From: Rhexocercosporidium sp. MPI-PUGE-AT-0058
Taxonomy: Eukaryota > Ascomycota > Leotiomycetes > Helotiales
Direction: 5' to 3'
Length of the DNA stretch: 64,000 nt
NCBI GenBank assembly: GCA_020746875.1
Contig: JAGTJL010000021.1
Coordinates: 310,001 to 374,000, forward strand
Made by a program: the position numbers and the translations under genes. The notes under the pieces are model-generated. The model saw only the letters and a list, made by a program, of their open reading frames with translations. It did not search any database and was not told the origin of the DNA. This document shows, piece by piece, positions 22,072-33,300 of the stretch (position 1 is its first letter; every line of letters begins with the position of its first letter).

Positions 22072-24258
22072 TCAGCCAATCTTCAAGGGGCTGTTCTTAT
22101 TTGACCGCTTTGAGTGATGTCTTCGGTAGTTTTTGAAATACTCGGCGGTGTCCGAGTCCGTCTGTGTGATGACAGTGGCAGCAGGCCGCGATTGACCACG
22201 ACTGAGCGGGCTGCGCTGGTCTCGCGATGATGTTCCTTCTAGGTTCTTGTATCTATCGTACGCCAGCGGAGGTTCAGGATCGTGCCTAGTGGGACAGTGA
22301 CGAGTGCGGGGAATCGATCGGTCTCGATGACAACTTTCGTGATGTTCGGACGCCTTTGAAGGCTGTTCTGCACGAGGATCAAAGTGTTTTCCGTGTGAAT
22401 CTTCTCGACAGATAACTGATCTCTCAAGTTGATATGAAGCAAAGTCAGAGCGTTCTTGATGTCTTGACTCATGACGGTTCGGTTTTCTCGAAGATCGACC
22501 TGGGCTCGAATCCGAACGATATCTCGTATCACGACCCTCTAGATCCCCCAATTTCAGGCGCGGTCTCAGCTGGAAACAATCTCGAGACTCATACTGCTCA
22601 TGAGCTTGAGATATAGTCATTTGGGAGTCCGAACGGTGTATTGGTCGAGATTCTGGATCGTCAGACCGACTTTTGCTTTGGCCAAACTTCTCCTCCTTCT
22701 TTCCTCGAAAGTTGTGGGACTTCTGACCAGCAGCTGCGATAATGGCATCTTTGCTACGACTTATATTACGGATTCTGCGCTCGGAATTGCTATTGGCTCG
22801 ACCTCTGCTGGCGTTGCGGCCATGGTGCTTTCTTCTGCCCTGATCCACAATTGTGTCTTCAGAGCTACGAGAATCGAGCGAAGAGTCTCTCGCTCGATTT
22901 TCTCTCTCATCAGATCTCTTTCCTTCCTTGCGTCTGCCTCCCGAGGCGCGAATATCACTTCCTTCCACTCGAAGCTCCTTGACCTTGTTTCTCAGATTGT
23001 TACTAGGACGGTGAGGGGAACCGCGTCGGAGCCCAGTGCGAGGTTGTTCTTCTACAAATTCCCATTCGCTAGGCCCAGACACCTGGCTGGATGTGACGCG
23101 GGAACTGAAGCCATCATTGGACCGATTACTGGTGGTAGGAGGCGAGCTAGGACGAAGTCGAGAGAAATCAGCGCCTCTGCTATGATTGTAGCTCGGCTCG
23201 AGCTGGGAAACGGAGTCTCGAGGGCGGATGGAACACGACCGTCCCCAGCGTGTGCCATCATCGTCTTTCATCCCACGAGGAAGAGAGGCAGAGCGAGATC
23301 TGTTTCTACCTCTGCGATGATCTCTGTTGAGATTATATGTAGTGTGTGCTCCCCAATCACCCAAAGAACCTGACACCAAGGTTTCCGTCATTGTTGGCTC
23401 GTCGGGAAACTCAACACGTCTGGCACCTCGGGCTCTTGGCGAAGGGGAGCGAGAGTATCGGCGATGTGAGGGGTCGTAAGGGTCGTTCTCGTCATCGAGA
23501 ACTTCTGCAGCCTGTACTGCTAGGAGTGTCAGAATATTCAAAGTATCTTTGACAACAATCTAACTTACCATGCCAGATACGCTCGGCCTCTCTGTGAAGC
23601 TTCTTTCGCATCTCCTGCAAAATTGCCTCTGTCTCCTTGTCCAGGAGATCGCATTGACCTGATTTAAAGTCAAATTTTCATTCTGTATGTGGTTTTCCAT
23701 TGCGGAGATCAGAATGCAGATGCATGTCATACCTATCTCTCTTTCAATCTCATCGTCCATCCCATACCGGCCAACGACCGTTGTGTCTGCAAATCTTTGG
23801 CTGCTCATATGGTTGGCATTGACTTCTTCATTCACTGCTTTAGAATCTTGGGCCCCACAGTTCTGCGAGAAATTCGTAAACTGACCAACACGACGAATGT
23901 TGTAGAGGATTCGAAGGCAATACTGAAGAAACAAGTGGTCGTATTCGCCTGTATAGCTAGATATATCAATCTCTTCCTGGAGTCTATCTTCGAGGTAATC
24001 GGGATCACAACCTAAGCTGAGCTTGTGCGAAACGAACATTTCAGCCTGGGCCCAGATTACGCGCTTGTTGAACACTTGGCGGCGGCTTTGAAGTGGCTGC
24101 ATAGTCGATTGGAGGAAGGGACCTATGAATTGTTGGTTTCGGTATCTTTTCAACGCATCATGTTTCAATTGCATAGACCACTTACTCAAGAAATCGCCGG
24201 AGAAGTCGGGAAGCTCGTCTAGAACGTGTCCATGACTGCGAAAGGAGAATGCGAACAT
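22072..24258 (-). CDS. Unknown protein with globular N-terminus and Arg/Ser-rich tail
   Basis: Three exons, 24258-23733, 23658-23569 and 23516-22072, give 686 residues; introns are 74 and 52 nt with good sites (donors GTATGA and GTAAGT; acceptors ATCAG and AGCAG). Residues 1-200 are a mixed, globular part without a known domain (MFAFSFRSHGHVLDELPDF, HDALKRYRNQQFIGPFLQ). Exon 2 encodes a charged helix (LLDKETEAILQEMRKKLHRE). From about residue 205 the protein is disordered and rich in Arg, Ser, Asp and Glu, starting RRYSRSPSPRARG and ending SKRSNKNSPLKIG. The tail resembles RS-type sequences of RNA-processing proteins, but the dipeptide repeats are not regular, so a splicing role is only a guess. 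Confidence 0.72.
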
Positions 24259-25911
24259 GTTGAGTATTTGGTGGTTCAGTAGTCGAAGAGGGGGGATGTT
24301 GAAAATTTATGGTAATCTTTCTTGTTGGTTGGGATAACTGCAAGAGTTGAGATGGTGCAAGATGTGGAAGGAAGTATTTATCAACTCGAAGTAATTGGTA
24401 GAGGGGGTTTTTGTACCCAGGGCTCAGAGCTTCTCGTCGACCTCGCTTAACTAGCTCCCGCTGGCGTGTTCAGGACATGAAGAGCGCGGATGGATTCACC
24501 TCCCAAGACACATTCTCAGTCGTTTTGACGACGGCAAGTATCAATTGAGCCAGCTTGCGGAAAATTCATCACATAGGATTTGAAACCCATTTTGTCCTTC
24601 GTGGAGGCAAGCGGCCTGCCTAGCCCCACATATATTCGTTTGTGTTTACTTAGTACCACATCCCAACTGACTATTGATGGAGGTCTGAGCTTGGAATTAA
24701 GCCTGTGTGTCTGTTTTGTAGGAGTAAGTTGACAGTTACAGGGGGCAGGGGGCATTATCGATAAAGAGGTACTGTGATCGCCAACCGCTTGCTTTGCTTT
24801 TCCTTAGCTTGCTGCATGACCAGTTTCATATCACCATACGGAAGTAATTTAAGTCGCATATATCGTGGATTTGGATATGCTTATGATAATGAATCAGACA
24901 CTTGGTACAATTAATCCAATATCGGGGGGCGTTCAACCATCTGAAGTAAATGTAATTCTGCTAATAAATAAGCGAGATCGACAAAAACAACTAGTAGGAA
25001 ACGCTTCTGACAAGGGATAGAGCTGTGAAGATGCAGAACTGTACCTCCACAGCCTCTAAGTGTGACAGAATTTGTATCAATCTAGGTTGAAGGCTGAACA
25101 TTCTGAGTAGTGATGTTGTGGGAGCGCGACGAGGTATTATTGGACTACATGGCCTGCCAAGAGGTACATGACTAGATATTGCCCACATGTGACGCGAAGT
25201 AGCTGGTCAAGGTCAAAATCTGGAAATGGTCAGGTATTTATAAAGAAGGACTATTGAATACAAATACAAGGCTTCGTTGGCATTCGCTGGAACCACACCG
25301 TCAGGGGTAAGACGTCACAAGGTGAGGAGAGCGAGGATTTGATCGGCGACGACTTGGAAGGCGAGGTTACGGAGTGCGAATTGCCCTTTGCTTAGCATCC
25401 ATCTTGCAACAAACCTAAAATAATGTGTAAAAGCGCGTTAATGTCCACGGCAGGTCATTCTTGATTCGCAATCTTACATGACCCCGTACGGAAACTTATG
25501 TCAACACAACCGATGTCTGAAGTTGGAATTCATCAGGCTTCATGTTCAGCTATCATCACACGAGAGTTTAATCACTGGTATCAAAGAATCAGTTTAGAAA
25601 GCTATTCATATAAAATTCTGTCATTTTCCATTCCTACTGTTAAAACGCGGCAGACAATGAATATCTCACATCTTGAGCTTGTCTTTGAACGATTCAGAAC
25701 TATGGGAGTTTTCTATTGGAAATTCTAGAAACCCCGAAGAATAAGGATAATCCAGACCCGAATTCGAGACGACGCCAGTTGCTCGCCATGTTTTTCTACC
25801 CACCTCTCGAATACAACACAGCCCTGTTCGGAAGATCTCGAGGGCTAGGTCCTTGCTGTTTATTTTGTCTGTCCTGGTCATGTTCTCCAGGAGGTCTGCC
25901 TACGCCATGTC
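24259..25911. other. Intergenic, no gene recognised
   Basis: Upstream flank of the Arg/Ser-rich gene and downstream flank of the HET pseudogene. Only short frames without motifs (24516-24755, 25498-25728, 25716-25964). AT content rises slightly compared with the left part. Confidence 0.5.
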
Positions 25912-27574
25912 CTAATCCCCGCCTGGAACAGTCGGTAGCTGATCAGAGCTCAGCTTTACTGTGATCCGAAAGGGAGGGGAAGGATTCGATGCCAATTCCG
26001 CAGCAACAACGTCGTTGTGTCGTTGATCTCGATATATCATGGATACGGGATGATTCTCTTGCTCGCCAGGCGTGAGTACTGAGAGACTGAACGGATCTCC
26101 GAGTGGAGAATATTGATCTATGTTCAGGAAGGGATCGATGAATCCTTGCGGCTTAGAACTACTCTGCAAGCCGCTCTCAGCGTAAATCTGGAACCTCAAA
26201 TCCGCCTTTCCAACCAACTCGCAGACCAGTATGAATTGTGAGGTCTCTTCACTAGCTGTCCCATAGTTCGGGTCTGGAGGTGGAACTCTCGACGTGACCG
26301 AGAAACGAACGAAGCACTTGAATTGATGCAGACCGTGGATTGAGAAGAACTTTTCATTTGCCTGCCAGTAAGTCTCTGGGACTGCTTTGATTTCAGAAAC
26401 TCGGTACAACGGCACATCCTCTGGAAAGTGGATTATGATCCTTCGACTACTGTCATCGCTGATCATAGAGCTGATCAAATCCGGGTTTGAAGTAGTTGAC
26501 AAGTAGACTGGGCCAAGAGGACTCCCAGGAATGATACCCGTCATCGCATTCTGCTGTGGTCGATGTCGAAAGTAGGTATCCAGGGCGCGCTTCAGGTAAA
26601 CCCCAACTCGAGTCTCAGATCCGTCAAGCTCTTCCTGATAGCAATGTAGATCCAATACATAGACCTCATCTCCGAAGTATTGGAGAGTAGTGTTGAGCTT
26701 CACTCCCTTATTTTTCATCGTGATTTCATCTCTGAAACGGAATTGATCTTCGCTCGAGACAATTTTGCCACAACCATGAAAGTCTGCCGGGGCTTCTGCC
26801 AATATCCCATGATAGTTTGCTTGGTCTTTGCTTCGCCAAGCAAACAGAGACAAGTCTGTGGTCTTCTTCAAAATCTCTCCTTGCAGACGAGCAAATGCCC
26901 TCAATCCCTCTCCAAGGATCATTGGCATGTTGACCTCGAATATTCCGAGCAGGCAATACGTGAGATCTCGACCCGAGTAGTATTGCGGCCCGCTGCCCAG
27001 GACATTCTCTTGGCGAGAGAAATTGATGAGAGTGGGGTTGACCCGTTAAGCACCCACTGATCAATGCTGGTGATGCTCTCGATATCTTCGTAGAGGTCCA
27101 TTTTCGTTCCCCGCATGTTCCACTCCTTGTCGAAGAATAAGAGTGTTGTAGGCGCGATCAACTCTAGAAGGATCCAGCCTCTTGTGAACCATCTAGAGTC
27201 CCGGAAATATTTTGATCCCTCGATTTGAACTTCCCTTGGAAGGTCGGAGAGATATGCATAGCATATGAGAGCATATTTGTACCACTGGAACATGGAGTTA
27301 ATCGCTTCCGAGAGCTCTGCACTGGAAGACTTGTCGATGCAGCAAGTGTCTACCCAGACGTACTGGAGTCCATTGCTGATGGCGATCTCGCACGTCTTCT
27401 GTATTTTTGCGAAGCCGTCTTTTGACGTAGCAATTGGAAGGTTTTGCATGTCGCTGAAGGTAATCTCATCATCGGTCCAGGTATGCGACAGGATGACATA
27501 ACTTATGGAACATCGGATGGTACTGGGTCTGGGAATAGCTCAAGCTCCAGGGTGTGAGCATTGATTAACCTCAT
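25912..27574 (-). pseudogene. HET-domain (heterokaryon incompatibility) gene, frameshifted
   Basis: The HET family triggers cell death or growth arrest when incompatible nuclei share cytoplasm. The start at 27574 reads MRLINAHTLELELFPDPVP, the family's usual opening, but the frame hits TAA at 27505-27503. The expected continuation YVILSHTWTDDEITFSDM follows in another frame after 5 extra bases (TAAGT, about 27505-27501). That frame runs through NGLQYVWVDTCCIDKSSSAE, AYLSDLP and SRWFTRGWILLELIAP to KRMSWAAGRNTTRVE. There it shifts again (near 26963-26970, GAGATCTC where GAGGATCTC is expected) into the last frame, MPMILGEGLRAFARLQ and about 320 more residues without a known domain, ending at 25912. 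No intron explains either shift. Base-calling errors are possible but would need to occur twice. Confidence 0.85.
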
Positions 27575-28209
27575 ATTACGTTATGAGCAAGGAGATCCAA
27601 TGTGGTTCAAACATATGGAAAGTTTGTCCTAGTCTTAGCAATTCAATTGTTGTATTGCCGCAGAGGAAATGGTTGTGGTGGCCTGAGAGGTTTTATGCGA
27701 CGGGCAGGTTGTGTTCTGAATATTACGCAGCCAGTTTGATAGCAACACTGCACACGACGCCAATGGGAACTTGCTGCACAAGTAAGGAATGCGTAAGCGA
27801 ATCGAAAAATACCCTTGAGGGTGTAATTAAGAGGCATATGAAAGAAGACACTTGAAAAACTTGGCGATTGAGAAATGTCCACAACAGACAAACTATTTTT
27901 GACAGTAGAGAGCAACTTTACCCTCCCTCTAGGTTTTTGAGCCGCACTCTCTTGCACTTTGTTCCGAGTCTAATAGGTGGCGTTGATGGTGTGTTATGGT
28001 TGGCGATGTGCCACTGTGCATGCATATGGGCGGTCTCAGCCTCACCGAAGTAGTGCTGTAAATGCAAAAAGAAAATCCCAAGTGGACTGATGCCTGATAT
28101 TTGGTACTCGGGCGCAGCCTTGTTATGAAAATCGGTATATATTCTGCCCAGTCCACCCAGCATTTCGTAGAATTCTTTTTTGTTCAAACCCACATTGTGG
28201 CCCCTAATC
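27575..28209. promoter_or_regulatory. Shared upstream region of two divergent broken genes
   Basis: 635 bp separating the starts of the HET pseudogene (minus) and the membrane-protein pseudogene (plus). No reading frame with motifs. It probably held both promoters; no specific element is identified. Confidence 0.4.
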
Positions 28210-31200
28210 ATGAATTCTTCGAATACCTCGTCCGCTGCAAATGCAACAGCTACCGGCTTTCCTGGAGATGAATTTGCGAATAACCTTTTCAGTGATCTGG
28301 CACCTCTGCTCACTTTATTTGTTGAACAAGTCACAAAGCAATTCCTTAGTCTGTCCGTTGGTTGGGCGGATAATTTCATGCTAGCGATAGCGCCTTTGGG
28401 AATCCTCACAGTCGTGGTTAGTTCAATAAGAGTTACCAAAGACCGATACATGAAAGCTTTGGTTGGCAGGTAAGTGCCAATTTTATGAAAATATGGACAA
28501 CAATAGTGTAGCAAGCCGAGGAAACCAACTCGCGTTGGCACATTTATCTTTGATTTCAATGGCACATTGTTCACTGCAAGAGGTACTAACTTGGAAAAGA
28601 GCTCGAGAATCTCAAGCTATGGCAGAAGCGGAGCTTTTATCATCCACCTCCGAAGAAGTCTGTGAGCTTTTCGACGGCAACCAAATCGTTCGGGTTCTGG
28701 GTGCACCTGACACGAAAGAGTTTGTGTATCGACAGAGAGCCAATGTAGTAGGATATCGCTCGGATGGTATGGCGTGGGGGTTGAGGGAAGCATGGGCTGA
28801 AGGCCAACTAACCTTCGCTGAAGTTGATTCTGGCAATGTTGGGAAGTTTGCTACAGCACTTCGATGGACGAAAAGCTTTCTTTCTCCTCAAGGTAAGCAA
28901 TGGCACTCTTCTTTGATAAATGGCTAAAAGTCTGACGGTCAAACAGGGTTCAAAATATGGCTTAACAACAGCCAGGAGATCTGTGTTGAACAACTCGAAC
29001 ACCTCAACCAGAAAACCCTCGTCGATAAATTACTATCTTCTGCACCTAACATCATTTTGAACGTCGATCAAGCTGTTGCACCAAGATGGGAGTTGTGGCT
29101 TTTTGCGTGGATTGGCATTATTGTGCAGTTGTCTGTCCTCGTGTTTGGAGCGCTGACAACATACCACTGGAGATTTGAGAAAGGCGGAGCCCCCATCGCA
29201 CTGTACGGCTACCCTTGTACTCTGGCCGGTACATTGACAGTTAGCGTAGGATTACTCCTATGCTCTCATGTAATTGAAGGATCCACCGATGAGTGTAAGC
29301 TCGAACTACGTAATAGCGATCCTATGGACGATCCTTTTCGACACCGGATTTTGAGAATTCAACGGGCTTGTATTGTAAGCGAACAGCACTTCTCCTCGTA
29401 CGCACTGTTCAATTCCAATACCAGCAACTTCCTTCGCACTTCTCGGTTGAACAAGAAGCGAGACTATAATGTGGTGGCTGCTGTCGGGTCATCATTTGCC
29501 ATAGCAGGATTCATTGTTCAATTTGTGGGATTAAGAGCACTTCACTGGTCTGCTACCATCATGCAGCTAGGGGCCACAGTGTTCATGACTGCGGTCAGGT
29601 CATATGTTCGCCGAGGTTTGGCTCACGATATTCAGTGGGAGGCCATTCCTGAGGGCGAGGAGCTTGGCTGGCTCACAGAGCATGTCTGCCGCGCCCCAGG
29701 CCTTGAGGTTCTCAGTGGATCGTATGTGCCATATGACGACGAGGACGAACCAGCACCGGACGCCAGAGCTTCCAGAGGAACCTAAACCGGATGCTAGAGC
29801 TTACAGGCCAAGATTTAAACAACTCCAGAGGAGCTTATACTACTCATTACCTCCCAAAGTAGACCTCAAGCTCGACAAGGAAGAGATAAGTCGTCTCGAG
29901 TGGACGGCCAGAAGCAAAGCTAAGACCTTGCCTTCAATTTTGCAAGATTCGACTATATCCTTAGGATCATCGGGTTATTCCTGGATCGCTAGCAAAATGA
30001 TTGAGCAGCATTCAAGGCTAGTGGAGATGAGCAAATGGGGGCAACCTCAATCAGAGGTCGCTCAATCACTAGTCTCAGCCATGTTACAAATTCGAGACTT
30101 GGTTGAAGACCCAGAAAACACATCACAAAAAGAACTCAATACATGGCGACAAGACGAATACATAAGATGGGAAATGCCAATGATTTTACACCAGAATGAT
30201 CTCAAAGAATCGCTACTTTCAAATCCAGACATAACCAAAGTCACTTTCATATTACCCCGCATTGTTCCTAATTCTAACGATAAGGATCCAACCAAGAACG
30301 TAAGACTTCAAATTGGGGCTCTTTTATCTCTTTGGGTACGGACTATCAACAAAAGATCCCGCATTCCCGAATGGAAAATCAATTCGCCCTCAGCGCTGAG
30401 AAGAGATGAGAGAATGGAAAGAGAGATGAGAGTTGTCCCAAGAACTGTCTAACTGCGAATTGTCGCATCAGAGAGAACGGGGGATCGTGAAGAGTATACG
30501 CAGCTTCATTTTCTGGAGCAGTGGCTGGAAACACCTGTCTACCGCGTACCATGCCCGACGGGCGAGGCACCGTTAATCCGCTCTGGTGGGGCAATGGGGT
30601 TCGAGGTTCAAGATTCTTCGTCTTGGGAACATCTGGTTCATCATCATCCTGTTTTCGGTATAGAGTTTTCTTCCTTGAGCTTGTAAATACACCCAAATCT
30701 CAAGAGATAGGTAAATCCGTCGTACTGATTTTTGGTAGTGACACTACCTCTAGCGATTATGCCTCGAAACCATTCACCGATGGTGAATTACGGTCTATAG
30801 AACGAGCAATCAAGGACAAGGGATGGTTACCTTGGTGTACGGAGCGGCCGGATTATGGCCAAGAATTGTGGTCACCCGATACTTTTCTAGATGCTTATCA
30901 GGAAAATCTTTACATGGAAGGAGACTTAATAGACGATCGGTGGCGAAAGCACGCCGAACATGTAGCTTACTTCGTGAACTCGGAAGAATCTCGACAACCG
31001 ACGTTTAAGATAGATGCCTCCACAGGGGAGGGTCAAGACGGGAGAATGGGAGCTATCCCAGGTCCTGAGCCACGAGCAGAAGCCACCGCCGAAAATATCT
31101 ATCGCTGCAAAGATTACTCCGCCGTCAAATCCAACCCGAGCTTGCAATACATTGTCAAGGGTCACTCATCAAGAACTGTGCTCTAGATATATTCTCGGTC

Positions 31201-31503
31201 TTCTTCATGGAGCTCATGAGCCGGGTGACTAAGATTCGGGGAACCACTGTACTAGTGAAACCCGGTCCCATGACGGATGAACCGAAGGATGATGTGAGAT
31301 TTGGTGAGCGGCGGGAGACTTGGGTGAATGATGTAATTGACAAAATTGCTAAAGTTTTGTATGACTGTAGTTTGGTGGAAAGTCTGTTGGAGGGTAGAAA
31401 CATCATCGTTCCAGTGCTGTGGGCTCGGGGCTTGTTACCAACAGAGGAATCTTCGCGAGAGAAGCAGAAAGGTCCTATGGATAGATGGCTTGTGCAGTTA
31501 TAA
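28210..31503 (+). pseudogene. Large fungal multi-pass membrane protein gene, degraded
   Basis: Recognisable exons are 28210-28469, 28600-28892 and 28947 onward, with good splice sites (GTAAGT/GTAAGC donors). They encode VEQVTKQFLSLSVGWADNFM then a membrane helix (LAIAPLGILTVVVSS), ARESQAMAEAELLSSTSEEV, and further membrane segments (LWLFAWIGIIVQLSVLVFGA; YPCTLAGTLTVSVGLLL; SSFAIAGFIVQFVG). I know this arrangement from large uncharacterised fungal proteins. Lesions: a +1 shift near 29761 (EPAP to PELPEEPKPDARAYRPRF), a TAA at 30450-30452 with coding sense continuing (LRIVASERTGDREEYTQLHF), a shift near 30670 (EFSSL to ELVNTPKSQEIGKSVVLIFG), and another near 31090 (to LIKNCALDIFSVFFMELMSR). The last piece ends at 31501-31503. 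Function unknown. Confidence 0.75.
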
Positions 31504-32318
31504 CGACAGAAGTCGGTTAGCTTTGGTTTGTGTACTTATTTATTCAAACAAGTATCCATTAACCTTTCGGCATTTCCTCTACTAGGGCTCATCCGCCCAG
31601 CGTCTCGAGAAATTGAAATATCAGATAAGGCCACATCATAACTGAGATTTACTGTGGCTGTGAAGTTCTCGGGGGACCTGTTGTCAACGGGGAACCGGCG
31701 ATGCGCGCCCTACCAAAAGCTTTTAAGAGTTCCCACGAAGGCAAGGAAAGAGACGAACATCCTCCTCTGCTACCATCCCGCGAGTCATGCTCTTCGCGGG
31801 ATGACCTACAGACCTGAGAATTAAAAGCTAGTGCTCTAAGACACCCGGAAAAGAATACGAGAAGTTGGCCACTGGTAGACTATGAAGTTCAAGTTTCAAC
31901 AACAGGGTTTATGAGTTCTAGAACTTTATCCTTCAGAAAGTGTCAAGTGGCAGTTCTGCCTCAAAGGGAGTATGTCAGGTTATGGCTGACGGTGATGATT
32001 TCAAAGTCGCCAAGAAAGCTCCACATCTGTAAGGACATTGCGTGAGTATCGGACAAATTGCACACTGGAATGTCGAGCCTGGGTATACGCTGAAGTCATC
32101 AACTGCACTTTGATCTGCGAAATTGGCTTGCCCTCAACATCCGCTATATTGTTCCAATCCCGAAATCAGAAGATGATATAGTCCAATATTCGCATGCCTT
32201 TTCATTTTCACTACTAGGTCTGCCAAACCAGACTAAACCAACCACCTCTTCAACTAAGAGTTCTATCCATCTTATATTGCCTTTATCGTCCGATTCTCCA
32301 GATATTCAGTTTAATGCC
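31504..32318. other. Intergenic
   Basis: Between the 3' end of the membrane-protein pseudogene and the 3' end of the Ala-rich gene on the other strand. No frame longer than 60 codons, no repeat and no RNA gene seen. Confidence 0.55.
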
Positions 32319-33300
32319 CTATGCAGCGGCGGGTTGCAGCTTGTCTGAAGCGGCCTGATGAACAATAATTAGCTTCGTCATCGACACCACCAGAATCGCA
32401 CGCAATGCGAAAAATAGATTCTTGCACTTACCTGGCTCTCAGCCAACTCAGCATCGGCTTTTGCTACAGCTGGGTCTGTTTCTACAGCTGCAGCTGCTTT
32501 GGCTGTTGAAGAGGCGGCCTGTTTATGATTAGCGTTTCGTGTGTCATGATTTTGATTGAAGTTCGGGACGGGGCAAGCTCGATTGCTGGAAGAAGTTGAT
32601 TGGTGTTGTTGAAGGTGAACTTACGGCGGCTTTCCCCTTTGCAGCAGCCTATTTAATACACAGTTAGTACATTTTTGATAACGACGTTCTGAAATTTTGG
32701 TTTCCTTGGCAATCGAAATAGAGATTGGTAGTGTAGATGCGGTGTACATCGAGGACACGGCCCAGGGGAGAGAAACTTACAGCCTTGGCAGCGGCAGCTT
32801 TCCCACCAGCCTTTCCACCTGTAGCCGCCTATTTTTTTGTTAGATTTGTGGAAGCAACTGATCAGACAGATGGAGACATACCGCAGCGGCATTACCGCCT
32901 GCCTTGGCATTGGCATTGGCCTTCCCAGCCTGAATCCGTCAGTATATAGAATTTGCAACTCTTGTTCGGAGGGGACGTACCGCTGCCGCAGCATTGTTAT
33001 TCTTGGCAGCCTAGTATATGTCAGTCGTCTGCGATTCTTTGGGGTTGAAAGTCTTACTGCAGCAGCTGCACCATTTCCTCCAGCGGCTTGGGCACCCTTA
33101 GCGGCACCCTTAGCGGCACCTCCTTTACCCCCTTGTTGTCTCTTGGACAAATCCATATCGACTTCCCTGGTCAAGATTGAGGCGTCTCCATTGGCACGTC
33201 CGATGAGGGCGAGATCATTTGAAGGGACGGGCGATGTATGGACGGAGAGTATGGCAGAAACGAGGATGAGGAGGGAAGCGGTTGGGATGTTGAACTGCAT
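32319..33300 (-). CDS. Secreted Ala/Gly/Lys-rich protein with seven phase-0 exons
   Basis: Exons 33300-33058, 33010-32981, 32929-32882, 32828-32781, 32648-32625, 32518-32432 and 32354-32319 give 171 residues. All six introns (47, 51, 53, 132, 106, 77 nt) lie between codons; all have GT donors (mostly GTAAG/GTATG/GTACG) and TAG/CAG acceptors. Every exon after the first begins GC, an Ala codon. Exon 1 encodes a signal peptide (MQFNIPTASLLILVSAILSV, cleavage likely near HTSPVP), a propeptide-like part and a Kex2-type site (DLSKR, then QQGGKGG). The later exons encode blocks such as AAKNNNAAAA, AGKANANAKAGGNAAA, AATGGKAGGKAAAAKA and AAAKGKAA, ending AASDKLQPAAA. A 12-bp unit (GGCACCCTTAGC) is repeated at 33091-33120. 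Probably secreted; function unknown. Confidence 0.85.

Noticed and set aside
22600..23373. Plus-strand frame of 257 codons
   Set aside because: Antisense of the Arg/Ser-rich exon, which has good splicing into its upstream exons.
27918..28574. Minus-strand frame of 218 codons
   Set aside because: Antisense of the membrane-protein pseudogene, whose plus-strand sense has splice sites and family motifs.
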